Shown here one piece after another: positions 25,808 to 33,421 of a stretch of DNA of 37,083 bases. The translations under genes and the position numbers were made by a program. A model generated the notes under the pieces. The model was not told where the DNA came from. It saw only the letters and a program-made list of their open reading frames with translations, and ran no database searches. The number at the start of each line of letters is the position of its first letter. Position 1 is the first letter of the stretch. Origin of the DNA: Bacteroidia bacterium (GTDB taxonomy: Bacteria; Bacteroidota; Bacteroidia; Bacteroidales; Azobacteroidaceae); assembly GCA_025996815.1 (NCBI GenBank), contig BNTT01000016.1, forward strand, positions 1 through 37,083. Reading direction: 5' to 3'.

Positions 25808-28067
25808 CCCGCACCACGCTCATCACACTTTTAATCTTTTGCAAGCGGGCGATGATTTTGTTCAGGTCGTCTACACTGCGGACATCGACTTCGATGCGCC
25901 CCTCAAACAGTCCGCCCGTGCTCTCGATATGGAATTTGCGGACGTTGATGGAAAATTCGTAGGTGATGGTGCGCGTGATGTCGTTGAGCATCCCGATGCG
26001 GTCGATTCCGGTCAGTTGCAGGACGGTGGGGAATGAGAAATTTTGATAGTCCGCCCATTTGCAACTGACAACGCGGTCGCCGAAGCGTGTTTTGAGCGTC
26101 AATGCCGGCGGGCAGGTGTGCTTGTGGATTTCCAGCCGCCGGTCGTCGCGGATAAAGCCGAACACGTCGTCGCCCGGGATGGGGTTGCAGCACGATTGGG
26201 TAAGGAAATTTTTCTGAAAATCCTCCTCTTTGAGGAGATAAGTCTGTTTTTTATCAATAGTCGGTGCTTTCGGTGTATCTTTTTTGGCGGTTTTATTGGT
26301 GTAAAAGGGTTTTTTCATATAGCGTATGAAACTGTTTGTCGTTTTTTCCTTCAACACTTTGCGCAGATTGTCGGGCAGTTCGATTTGTTTGTCGGCAATC
26401 GCCGCATACAGATTTTCCTTTTTCGGAAAGCCGTAATTGGCACAAAATTTGTCCAACACCTGCTGTGTAATCTCTATGCCCGCTTTTCCGAGGGCTTGGG
26501 TCAGCATTTCTTCGCCCGCCTTGAACTTGGCGCGCTGCTGTTTTTTGAGAAACTGCTCAATGTTGGTCTTCGCTTTGGCGGTTGTCACAAAATTCATCCA
26601 CTCCTCTTTGGGGAAGTGCGCATGTGAGGTCAAAATCTCCACCTGGTCGCCGCTTTCGAGGCGATGGCTGAGCGGCACCAGCGTGTGGTTCACTTTTGCG
26701 CCGATGCAGTGTTCGCCCACATTGGTGTGAATTTCGTAGGCAAAATCCAGAGCAGTAGCGTTTTGCGGCAACGTGCGCATATCCCCCTGCGGTGTAAACA
26801 CAAATATCTCCGCCCCGTATAAATTCAGTTTGATGGTGTCCAAAAAATCCATCGCATTGGGGCTTGGAGCCTCCAGAACGTCCTGTATGCGTGCCAACCA
26901 GTGGTCAAGGTCGCTTGTTTCTGCCAGTTCGTCGGGGTTTTCCTCCTTGTATTTCCAATGGGCGGCATAGCCTTTTTCGGCGATGTTGTCCATTTTGTCG
27001 CTCCTGATTTGAATTTCAATCCAGAAGCCATCGGGACCCATCACCGTTATGTGTAACGCCTGATAACCATTCTCTTTGGGGTGGCTAAGCCAGTCGCGAA
27101 TGCGGTCGGGACGCGGGTTGTAGAGGTCGGTAACTGCCGAATAAATGTCCCAGCACTGCTTTTTTACGTCCGTATCGCCCTTTGGTTCAAAAACGATGCG
27201 CGCGGCAAAAATGTCATACACATCCTCGAAACCAATGTTTTTGGTTTGCATCTTGTGCCAAATTGAGTAAACCGACTTCGTGCGCGAGCGCATTTTGTAT
27301 TGCACACCTAACTTGTTGAGTTTTAGTTCCAAAGGGTCGGCAAAATGTCTATAAACGAGGTCGCGGTTGCCTTCCGTTGCCATCAATTTTTGCTCAATCT
27401 GTTTGTAGGCTTCGGGGTGTTCATACTTAAAACTCAAATCCTCCAATTCGGTTTTGATGGTAAAAAGCCCCAGCCGATGCGCCATCGGGGCATAAAGATA
27501 CATCGTTTCGCCGGCGATTTTATACTGCTTGGCAGGCAGCATCGCCCCCAGCGTGCGCATATTATGCAGTCGGTCGGCAATTTTTATCAATATCACGCGA
27601 ATGTCGTCGGACATCGTGAGCAGCAACCGCCGCATATTTTCAGCCTGTGCAGAGGCGGCTTCGGCGAAGATGCCGCCCGAAATCTTGGTCAGTCCGTCCA
27701 CCAACTGCGCAATTTTATCGCCAAAAAGGTTGCGAATATCCTCAACGGTGTAGTCTGTGTCTTCTATCACGTCGTGGAGCAAAGCGGAGGCGATGGAAGT
27801 GGAGCCAAGCCCCATCTCGTCAATCACAATCTGCGCCACAGCCAGCGGGTGCATAATATAAGGCTCGCCCGACAGCCGTTTGACCCCCCGATGCGCCTGG
27901 TCGGCAAACTTGAAAGCCTTGTTGAGGACCTCAAACTTCCGCCGATGATTGGAACGCGCATAACTGTCCAGCAACCGCTCGTAGGCTTGCTGCACCTGCT
28001 CGTCGTCGGTCACCTTCCTGTCATTATAGGCTTGACCCGCAATCCATTCGTCATTATCTGCGCTCAT
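25797..28067 (-). CDS. bifunctional (p)ppGpp synthetase/hydrolase (RelA/SpoT homologue)
   Basis: 756 residues. The HD hydrolase domain (about 50-200) has GEPYIMHPLAVAQIV, LLHDVIEDT with H98-D99, and IADRLHNMRTL. The synthetase domain (about 240-360) has RSRTKSVYSIWHKM, NGYQALHITV and IEIQIRS. A TGS domain (about 425-490), a helical and zinc-finger-like region and a C-terminal ACT domain (about 675-756) complete a long RSH. It makes and degrades the stringent-response alarmone. Residues 8-16 (WIAGQAYND), in the variable N-terminal tail, are encoded by palindromic repeat family A (28020-28045). The 3' end overlaps ftsW by 11 bp. The start is 2 nt from the stop of an interrupted gene. Confidence 0.95.
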   Translation of the reverse strand: MSADNDEWIAGQAYNDRKVTDDEQVQQAYERLLDSYARSNHRRKFEVLNKAFKFADQAHRGVKRLSGEPYIMHPLAVAQIVIDEMGLGSTSIASALLHDVIEDTDYTVEDIRNLFGDKIAQLVDGLTKISGGIFAEAASAQAENMRRLLLTMSDDIRVILIKIADRLHNMRTLGAMLPAKQYKIAGETMYLYAPMAHRLGLFTIKTELEDLSFKYEHPEAYKQIEQKLMATEGNRDLVYRHFADPLELKLNKLGVQYKMRSRTKSVYSIWHKMQTKNIGFEDVYDIFAARIVFEPKGDTDVKKQCWDIYSAVTDLYNPRPDRIRDWLSHPKENGYQALHITVMGPDGFWIEIQIRSDKMDNIAEKGYAAHWKYKEENPDELAETSDLDHWLARIQDVLEAPSPNAMDFLDTIKLNLYGAEIFVFTPQGDMRTLPQNATALDFAYEIHTNVGEHCIGAKVNHTLVPLSHRLESGDQVEILTSHAHFPKEEWMNFVTTAKAKTNIEQFLKKQQRAKFKAGEEMLTQALGKAGIEITQQVLDKFCANYGFPKKENLYAAIADKQIELPDNLRKVLKEKTTNSFIRYMKKPFYTNKTAKKDTPKAPTIDKKQTYLLKEEDFQKNFLTQSCCNPIPGDDVFGFIRDDRRLEIHKHTCPPALTLKTRFGDRVVSCKWADYQNFSFPTVLQLTGIDRIGMLNDITRTITYEFSINVRKFHIESTGGLFEGRIEVDVRSVDDLNKIIARLQKIKSVMSVVRVTN
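28020..28045. repeat. in-frame palindromic repeat, family A (copy 3, in rsh)
   Basis: GTCATTATAGGCTTGACCCG plus CAATCC on the plus strand is 21/26 identical to copy 1 and 19/24 to copy 2. In rsh it is read from the opposite strand to the murE copy and gives WIAGQAYND. Confidence 0.7.
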
Positions 28068-28069
28068 AA

Positions 28070-28374
28070 TCAGTTCTTTTTTAGTCGTTCAATTTCTTGC
28101 CTGATTTCGTCAATCACCTCTTTATTGGCAATTTCTCTCTTTGTCCCGTTAGGGACAGAATATTGGTAGAAAAAAGATGCTCATTTCTGCTCATCGTGCC
28201 GTTAGGTACGAAATATGTTGACCTTTCATCACATTTTGTCCCTAACGGGACAAGGGTGTGGAGGGGTATTTTGTTTTCTACCAATATTTTATCCCTAACG
28301 GGATAAGTTTGTGCCGCGCAAATGAGGACTTTCTCTTTTTTGCCGAAATCAAAGGAGTGTTTTTGTTGTAACAT
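28070..28374 (-). pseudogene. small operon gene apparently interrupted by a palindromic repeat cluster
   Basis: A start (MLQQKHSFDFGKKEKVLICA, ATG at 28374-28372) lies 6 nt after the putAbiC stop, and a coherent charged C-terminus (REIANKEVIDEIRQEIERLK plus KN, stop at 28072-28070) ends 2 nt before the rsh start. Between them is a 170-bp repeat cluster. The two ends are in different frames, and the C-terminal frame is open only from 28180. Operon-like spacing at both ends suggests one small gene (about 45 native codons visible) broken by the repeats. The tail looks helical. I do not recognise the family; the link between the two halves is inference. Confidence 0.5.
28141..28310. repeat. cluster of four palindromic CCCTAACGGG repeats, two per orientation
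   Basis: Cores are GTCCCGTTAGGGAC (28143-28156), GTGCCGTTAGGTAC (28196-28209), GTCCCTAACGGGAC (28238-28251) and ATCCCTAACGGGAT (28291-28304). The outer copies carry the arm AATATTGGTAGAAAA in opposite orientation, so the cluster is a large imperfect inverted repeat: 29 bp at each end, 27 of them matching. From general knowledge, similar GTCCCTAACGGGAC sequences are dispersed in many Bacteroidetes genomes. It is not a CRISPR: orientation alternates and spacing is uneven. Confidence 0.85.
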
Positions 28375-28380
28375 AATGCT

Positions 28381-29298
28381 TTATTTTATTAATTCAAATA
28401 ATGTATCATCGTTAACATCTCTATTTTTTTCTGTACGATAATTTTTTTTTTCTAACAATTCTTTAAATGGTTGCATATTGTTTATTTGAAAATCTTTGTG
28501 AATCGAAAAATCTACATTATGTATCATTCTATAATCTGTAAAATAATGATTATTGTCATCTTCCCATTTTCTTCCATAACCCGATAACCAATTATAATAC
28601 AAAAAGACTTGTTCATATGTTGATAACGAGGCTCTTAAAATGCGTAAATAATTTCTTCTTTCCTCATAAGTTAAAAAGTCTTTTGATACAACAAACTTGA
28701 CTATTAAAAATAAATGTCTAAAATAATGCCCAAAACTATAACCTGCTTTTTTCCATTGCGAAGAATAAACCGAAAGAAAAATATCTTTCTTTTCACTTTT
28801 TTTGTTCATTTTTTTCCATTCATCGTATTCTTTATTAATTTCTTCTACAAAATATTCGAACCCTCTTTTTCTATGCTCTTGCAATTCAAGAAGGGGGGCT
28901 AATTGCATTTTTCCTTCACCACAACCAAAACCACTCCCTGCTACACTTTCAGCATAAGATTTAATAATATTATTTGAATTTTCTTTATGTATTTTCAACA
29001 TTTCAAAAAACTGATTATCAAATCTTTCAAGAGCAATATCTTCTCTTTGTTGTTGATTTGCCTTAAATTGCACCCAAAAAGCGATAAAAGTCAAAACAGC
29101 AGCGGCAATCGCAACAAAAGGCGAAATAATACCACCTATTGTATCACCAATTTCACCTGTGTGAGTGAAATCAATGCCTAACCAATAATTACCTGTAATT
29201 AAAGCTGGTAAAAATAATATTATTATTACAATTAGTAAAAAAATAGAAACTGACAACCAAAATGATTTGTCAAAAGTTTTCTTATTATTTTTCTTCAT
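28381..29298 (-). CDS. putative phage abortive infection protein (putAbiC-like), membrane anchored
   Basis: 305 residues. Two N-terminal membrane helices (about 14-33 and 57-76) flank GIDFTHTGEIGDTIGGIISP, then WVQFKANQQQREDIALERFD and NQFFEMLKIHKENSN, the hallmark of the putAbiC family. A soluble helical domain follows (YSFGHYFRHLFLIVKFV, YLRILRASLSTYEQVFLYYN). Members are reported in phage-exclusion contexts and as effectors beside other defence modules; the mechanism is unknown. The start overlaps the methyltransferase stop by 4 bp (ATGA at 29295-29298), so the two are translationally coupled. Very low GC (about 22% in some lines) against about 50% in rsh indicates horizontal origin. Confidence 0.85.
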   Translation of the reverse strand: MKKNNKKTFDKSFWLSVSIFLLIVIIILFLPALITGNYWLGIDFTHTGEIGDTIGGIISPFVAIAAAVLTFIAFWVQFKANQQQREDIALERFDNQFFEMLKIHKENSNNIIKSYAESVAGSGFGCGEGKMQLAPLLELQEHRKRGFEYFVEEINKEYDEWKKMNKKSEKKDIFLSVYSSQWKKAGYSFGHYFRHLFLIVKFVVSKDFLTYEERRNYLRILRASLSTYEQVFLYYNWLSGYGRKWEDDNNHYFTDYRMIHNVDFSIHKDFQINNMQPFKELLEKKNYRTEKNRDVNDDTLFELIK

Positions 29299-30572
29299 AT
29301 TTTTAAAAATTTACTTTTATACTTAAATTCCACACTCTCATCTATTTCCGCCATCCCATCTTTCAGCAAATGCGCATTAACAAAAGTTTTATTCTCCAAA
29401 TAAAGATATACCATCAAATTGTTGTCGCTATCGTGCTTCTGCTCATCATACTTCAAAAAAACTTTTTTCCCGCGGAGTTTATCTTTTAAATATTCTGTGG
29501 CTTGTCCGTTGATTTTGGGGTTTTGTTTAATTCCTATTAGCCTGATAATTAAATCGTTGTTTAGTTTGAGCAGTTCGGGGCTGATGATTTCTTTGACTGA
29601 AAAATATTCTTCTCGCTTGCCCGTGCTGTCGGCATCTAATTTTGAGCCGTATTGGATTTTCTTTACATCAATTTTCTTGTCAAGTTTGTGTGTATCAACG
29701 AATTGATATGGAAGTTCGCTGATTAAACTTTCCAAGTTTTGAAAACTTGGAAAGTTTTGTGTCAAGACATTTATTTCTACCTTATTAAAAACATCATCGC
29801 TGCCTATTTTTTCTTTGATAATTGGGATAAATTCGGGGTTGATTTCGTAGCCGATTGAGTTGCGGTTTAGTTTGCGTGCCGCCAATGCCGTTGTGCCGCT
29901 GCCCATGAATGGGTCTAAAACCATTTCTTCGGGGAAAGAAAACATTTTTATTAAGCGTGCAGGCAATTCTTCCGGAAACATTGCTAAATGCCCCTCCTGC
30001 TTTGCGCCCTGAAAGTACCAATGCCCGTTAAAATAGGTATTCCATTCTTCGTTGGTCATGGCGGATTGGGCTTTTTGTGCTTCGGTCGGTTTGGGTGCAT
30101 TTCCTTGTTTTTTGAACAGCAGAATATACTCAAAATCCAATTTCACGATGCCATTTCTTGGATGCGGAAAACTCCCCATCACCGCGCCTCCGCCTGTTGT
30201 GTTCATCGTGGTGGCTTTTTGCCAAATGATTTGCCCCATAAAATCCAAACCGATAGTTTCGCAAAACCGGATAATTTCGGAATGAATGGGAATCACTTTG
30301 TAACGTCCGTAATAAACCGACCGCGCAAATTGGTCGCCGATATTGATACACAAGCGGCAACCGTCGTGCAAAACACGGTTACACTCCGACCAAACCAAAT
30401 TCAGGTTGTTTATGTAACTTTCATAACTATCATTAAACCCAATTTGATGGTCCGTTCCGTAATCTTTCAGCTGCCAATAGGGCGGCGAAGTTACTATCAA
30501 ATGCGCTGACTTGTCGGGCAGCAAACTCATTTGACGGCTATCTCCGTTGATTATCCTGTGTGTCGTTTTCAT
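29295..30572 (-). CDS. DNA methyltransferase with C-terminal SNase-like (OB-fold) domain
   Basis: 425 residues. Catalytic motif IV TSPPYW (28-33) comes first and the SAM motif VLDPFMGSGTTALAARKL (218-235) later: a beta-class enzyme. The SPPY form is typical of N4-cytosine methyltransferases. Residues about 340-415 (LIIRLIGIKQNPKINGQATE, YLKDKLRGKKVFLKYDEQKH, MVYLYLENKTFVNAHLLKDG) look like a staphylococcal nuclease fold. The acidic and second arginine active-site positions are not conserved (GIKQNP for GIDTPE-like, DNNLM for D-YGR), so it may only bind DNA. Residues 272-284 in the linker are encoded by a 33-bp palindrome (29725-29757). It begins 7 nt after mltD and is coupled to the putAbiC gene. 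No restriction endonuclease is adjacent. Confidence 0.85.
   Translation of the reverse strand: MKTTHRIINGDSRQMSLLPDKSAHLIVTSPPYWQLKDYGTDHQIGFNDSYESYINNLNLVWSECNRVLHDGCRLCINIGDQFARSVYYGRYKVIPIHSEIIRFCETIGLDFMGQIIWQKATTMNTTGGGAVMGSFPHPRNGIVKLDFEYILLFKKQGNAPKPTEAQKAQSAMTNEEWNTYFNGHWYFQGAKQEGHLAMFPEELPARLIKMFSFPEEMVLDPFMGSGTTALAARKLNRNSIGYEINPEFIPIIKEKIGSDDVFNKVEINVLTQNFPSFQNLESLISELPYQFVDTHKLDKKIDVKKIQYGSKLDADSTGKREEYFSVKEIISPELLKLNNDLIIRLIGIKQNPKINGQATEYLKDKLRGKKVFLKYDEQKHDSDNNLMVYLYLENKTFVNAHLLKDGMAEIDESVEFKYKSKFLKI
29725..29757. repeat. perfect 16-bp-arm palindrome inside the methyltransferase gene
   Basis: AAACTTTCCAAGTTTT (29725-29740), one G, then AAAACTTGGAAAGTTT (29742-29757). The arms are exact complements. 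It is translated as QNFPSFQNLESL between the methyltransferase and SNase-like domains. It has the look of a dispersed repeat rather than a coding necessity. Confidence 0.85.
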
Positions 30573-30579
30573 GGCAACA

Positions 30580-32061
30580 TCACACTTCCGGGATGTAAAT
30601 CGTTTGCCCCACTCGCAAGACGGGCGATTTTAATTTGTTGGCTTTCATCAAATCTTTGTGCGACACGCCGGAATATTTCTGCGCGATGGAATAGAGGCTG
30701 TCGCCCTGTTTCACCTTGTAGGTGAGTGGCTGAGTCTCGTCGGCGAGTTTGGTTGGCTTCACATCAACATACACCTCGCTGCTGACCGTGTTTGTCTGTT
30801 CGGCTTCCAATTCTGCCAGCAGACCCTCACTCAAAACGGGGTCGCCATCTTCCTCCTCCACGTCGGTGCTATCCGCCACGGCTTCTTCCGGCACTGCCTC
30901 ATTGGTAGCCGCAAGGGTGGGTGCCTCTATCTGCAAATAGGAGGCGGGCGGGGCGGGCAAATCATGGGTGTAGATGAGCAGCGACTTACCGGTTGCCACT
31001 TTATTGGATTTCAGGTGGTTCCATTGCTTGATGCTTTCGGCGCTCACGCCATATTTTTTGCCGATGCTCGCCAGTGTCTGACCTTTTCGCACTTTGTGGT
31101 ATTTTTTTATCATACCGTTGGTGTGGCTGCCTGCACCAAAACCGCCGGCATACATACGGTTGAAAAATATCTCGTTGCGACAATAGTTGAAGACCACATC
31201 TTCCTGTCCAATGTAGGCGAGAATGTGCTGCGATGGCAGTTTCAACGCACGCGGCTGCGAATTTCCGGGGATAACCTCCATCTTGTATTGCGGATTAAGC
31301 ATCCGAATGACCTCCTTGTCCACATTCAGAACGGCTGCAAGTTGGTCGAAATGAATCTGTCGGTTCACCATAATCGTGTCCACATCCAGCGGGATTTCGG
31401 GCGCAATGGCGTGAATCTGATGCTCACCGGCATAACTCATCACATAGGTTGCCGCGATGAAGAGGGGCACATACATGCGTGTTTCGCGCGGCAGATAGGG
31501 GTAAATCGCCCAGTAGTCGGTTTTGCCACCCGCCCGCCGAATTGCCTTGCTTACGTTGCCGCTGCCGCAGTTGTAGGATGCAATCGCCAGCGTCCAGTCG
31601 CCATACCTGCGATACATATCTTTGAGGTATTGGCAGGCGGCCACGGTTGCCTTTTGCGGGTCGCGCCGCTCATCCACTAAACTGTTGATTTCCAAGCCGT
31701 AAATCTTGCCGGTGCTCAGCATAAACTGCCACAAGCCGGTGGCTCTCACGCGCGACTGCGCATTCGGATTGAGCGCAGACTCAATCACCGCCAGATACTT
31801 CAATTCGAGCGGCAAATCGTTTCTGTCCAATTCCTCCTCAATCATCGGAAAGTAGAAATCAGCCAGCCCAAGCATACGCTCCACCTGTTCGCTACGCTTC
31901 GTCACATAGCCGTCAATACAATTCCTAACCACCTCATTGTAAGGCAGTTCGATGACATTGTTGAGCTTCGAGAGCCGCTCCACATACACCGCATCGTTTT
32001 GTTGAGAGAAAGCACTCAGCGTTCCCATCACAAAACATAAAACCCCAACACTTCGTTTCAT
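30580..32061 (-). CDS. mltD: membrane-bound/periplasmic lytic transglycosylase with two LysM domains (MltD-like)
   Basis: 493 residues with a signal peptide (ending AFSQQ). The SLT domain contains LKYLAVIESALNPNAQSRVR with the catalytic Glu, ATGLWQFMLSTGKIYGL and LAIASYNCGSGNVSKAIRRA. Two LysM modules close the protein: KYHKVRKGQTLASIGKKYGV (about 332-378) and LTYKVKQGDSLYSIAQKYSG (about 447-492), joined by an acidic, proline-rich linker. It cleaves glycan strands to 1,6-anhydro-MurNAc products. In Bacteroidetes it typically stands between DUF5683 and the RSH gene; here three accessory genes separate it from rsh. Confidence 0.93.
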   Translation of the reverse strand: MKRSVGVLCFVMGTLSAFSQQNDAVYVERLSKLNNVIELPYNEVVRNCIDGYVTKRSEQVERMLGLADFYFPMIEEELDRNDLPLELKYLAVIESALNPNAQSRVRATGLWQFMLSTGKIYGLEINSLVDERRDPQKATVAACQYLKDMYRRYGDWTLAIASYNCGSGNVSKAIRRAGGKTDYWAIYPYLPRETRMYVPLFIAATYVMSYAGEHQIHAIAPEIPLDVDTIMVNRQIHFDQLAAVLNVDKEVIRMLNPQYKMEVIPGNSQPRALKLPSQHILAYIGQEDVVFNYCRNEIFFNRMYAGGFGAGSHTNGMIKKYHKVRKGQTLASIGKKYGVSAESIKQWNHLKSNKVATGKSLLIYTHDLPAPPASYLQIEAPTLAATNEAVPEEAVADSTDVEEEDGDPVLSEGLLAELEAEQTNTVSSEVYVDVKPTKLADETQPLTYKVKQGDSLYSIAQKYSGVSHKDLMKANKLKSPVLRVGQTIYIPEV

Positions 32062-32074
32062 AACATTTTCATTA

Positions 32075-32734
32075 TTAAAAATTTAAACTGCAATGCACGC
32101 CCAACGCCAACGAATTATTATACGCCGGCCGACTAAACAAAGTCGGCTGCACGTGCATACTTATATTATCACTCACATCAAAATCAAACAACTTGGCATC
32201 AACATACGAATCTATCATACACAGCCCATACAGCCCCACCGCGATGATTATACTCAACTCCTTGTCGCGGCGAAAAAAATCCTTGCGCGTTCGCAACGAA
32301 TTGGTGAAACTCGACCGTTGCTGCTCTGTCCACAGACTCGGGTCGGAGTCGTAACTATACGACTTGAACGCAAGCCACCTGTTCGTCTCCGGGTCAGGGT
32401 CCGTAAAGTCGTGATACGCATTTTGATAGTTACCATACTGCGTGTTATTCCAATTGAAAGCATACCAGCAAGCCAAAAAACCACCATACACAATCGGCAA
32501 TTTCCACCATTTGCGGTTATATATCTCCCCACCTCCGGGGAAAAGCGCATATTTGACTGCCCGCGAGGGTATGGGCTTAAATTGACCTTTCTGCTTCCTC
32601 GCCGGAGGCAAAAGGGCGTAAGGCACATCCAGCGTGTCCCCAAACGCCACCACTCTCTCCTGCGCTGCCACAGAAATAGCCAAAAATCCTCCAAACAGAG
32701 CCAAAATATACCGCTTCAAACCACTATATTTCAC
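32075..32734 (-). CDS. DUF5683 domain membrane protein
   Basis: 219 residues as drawn from the GTG at 32734. The family core is clear: PSRAVKYALFPGGGEIYNRK, WWKLPIVYGGFLACWYAFNW, then LSIIIAVGLYGLCMIDSYVD and AKLFDFDVSDN. Function is unknown; in this phylum it usually sits between parB and mltD. The drawn start is doubtful because the predicted transcription start falls on the GTG itself. The TTG at 32719-32717 would give MKRYILALFGGFLAISVAAQ, a textbook signal peptide, and is probably the true start. The gap to mltD is 13 nt. Confidence 0.85.
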   Translation of the reverse strand: MKYSGLKRYILALFGGFLAISVAAQERVVAFGDTLDVPYALLPPARKQKGQFKPIPSRAVKYALFPGGGEIYNRKWWKLPIVYGGFLACWYAFNWNNTQYGNYQNAYHDFTDPDPETNRWLAFKSYSYDSDPSLWTEQQRSSFTNSLRTRKDFFRRDKELSIIIAVGLYGLCMIDSYVDAKLFDFDVSDNISMHVQPTLFSRPAYNNSLALGVHCSLNF

Positions 32735-32738
32735 GGGG

Positions 32739-32769
32739 CAAAGTTAGTGCTTTATTTTGAATTATCCAA
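32739..32769 (-). promoter_or_regulatory. promoter of the DUF5683-mltD-(accessory)-rsh operon
   Basis: Minus strand: TTG (32769-32767), 20 bp, TAACTTTG (32746-32739). Both elements and the spacing fit the consensus. If transcription starts about 7 nt after the -7 box (about 32732), the GTG at 32734 cannot be the start codon. This is the only recognisable promoter before rsh, so the methyltransferase and putAbiC genes would be read from it. Confidence 0.8.
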
Positions 32770-32821
32770 GTTTTTGACTATAATTTTCGTTTTTTTTCTA
32801 AAAAAGATGCGTTTGTTCGAT

Positions 32822-33421
32822 TTATATCAACTCCATTTCAACTAATTGTACCACCTGCTCGGTTGCGGCATCCTTGCCGGTTGGGTCGTAATTGGATTTC
32901 AGGCTGGCTCCGAACATTACCGCGAAGATGTTCCAAAAACCGGCTCTCAGTGGACCGAGGAAGGCTTTTAGAATCGTATATGAGTTTTGGTTACACTCGC
33001 GGTCAATCAGTTTGATGAGCAGTTTGCCTTGCGTGAGGGTCATTTTTTTCATCACCGGCTTGTATTCTTCGAAAAGTTCTGTTTCTATGCGTTTGAGGTG
33101 TGCTTCGCGGGCTTTGTCGTCCGGCAGGGTTTGCAGATATTCGTAGGTTTCCACCAGCATGGCGCGAATCAGTTTGGCGTAGGGCAGCGTTTTTTTGACA
33201 TCGCGCACCAATTTGGAATAGGCTTTTTCCTGCTTTTTGCTTGTAAACTCCCGTCGGGGATAGATATACATATCGTTGAACATCAAGGTCTTAACGGTGT
33301 CGTTGTCCATCAGCACGGCACTTGGGATGCTCTCGCGGAAATCTACCGTTTGGGCGTGTGCGCAGAGCGACGACAAAAAAACCGGCAACAGTCCCGCGAT
33401 GATGTGTAGCCTCCTGTTCAT
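32822..33421 (-). CDS. DUF4294 domain exported protein
   Basis: 199 residues with a signal peptide (MNRRLHIIAGLLPVFLSSLC, cut near AHAQ). The family pattern is present: FNDMYIYPRREFTSKKQEKA, YSKLVRDVKKTLPYAKLIRA, ELFEEYKPVMKKMTLTQGKL and LIKLIDRECNQNSYTILKAF. It is a Bacteroidetes-specific protein of unknown function, probably periplasmic. The start overlaps the CYTH gene stop in an ATGA (33418-33421). It closes the fur-purA-CYTH operon. Confidence 0.88.
   Translation of the reverse strand: MNRRLHIIAGLLPVFLSSLCAHAQTVDFRESIPSAVLMDNDTVKTLMFNDMYIYPRREFTSKKQEKAYSKLVRDVKKTLPYAKLIRAMLVETYEYLQTLPDDKAREAHLKRIETELFEEYKPVMKKMTLTQGKLLIKLIDRECNQNSYTILKAFLGPLRAGFWNIFAVMFGASLKSNYDPTGKDAATEQVVQLVEMELI

Noticed and set aside
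28141..28310. CRISPR-like short repeats
   Set aside because: Copies alternate in orientation, spacing is uneven, the units are palindromic throughout, and no cas genes are present.
28114..28374. 86-codon minus-strand ORF through the repeat cluster
   Set aside because: Most of it (VPLGTKCDE, YFVPNGT and FSTNILSLTG) is translation of the palindromic repeats in a frame different from the apparent C-terminal remnant; not a real protein as drawn.
30658..31680. 340-codon plus-strand frame opposite mltD
   Set aside because: It is the antisense shadow of a gene with a complete SLT domain and two LysM modules.
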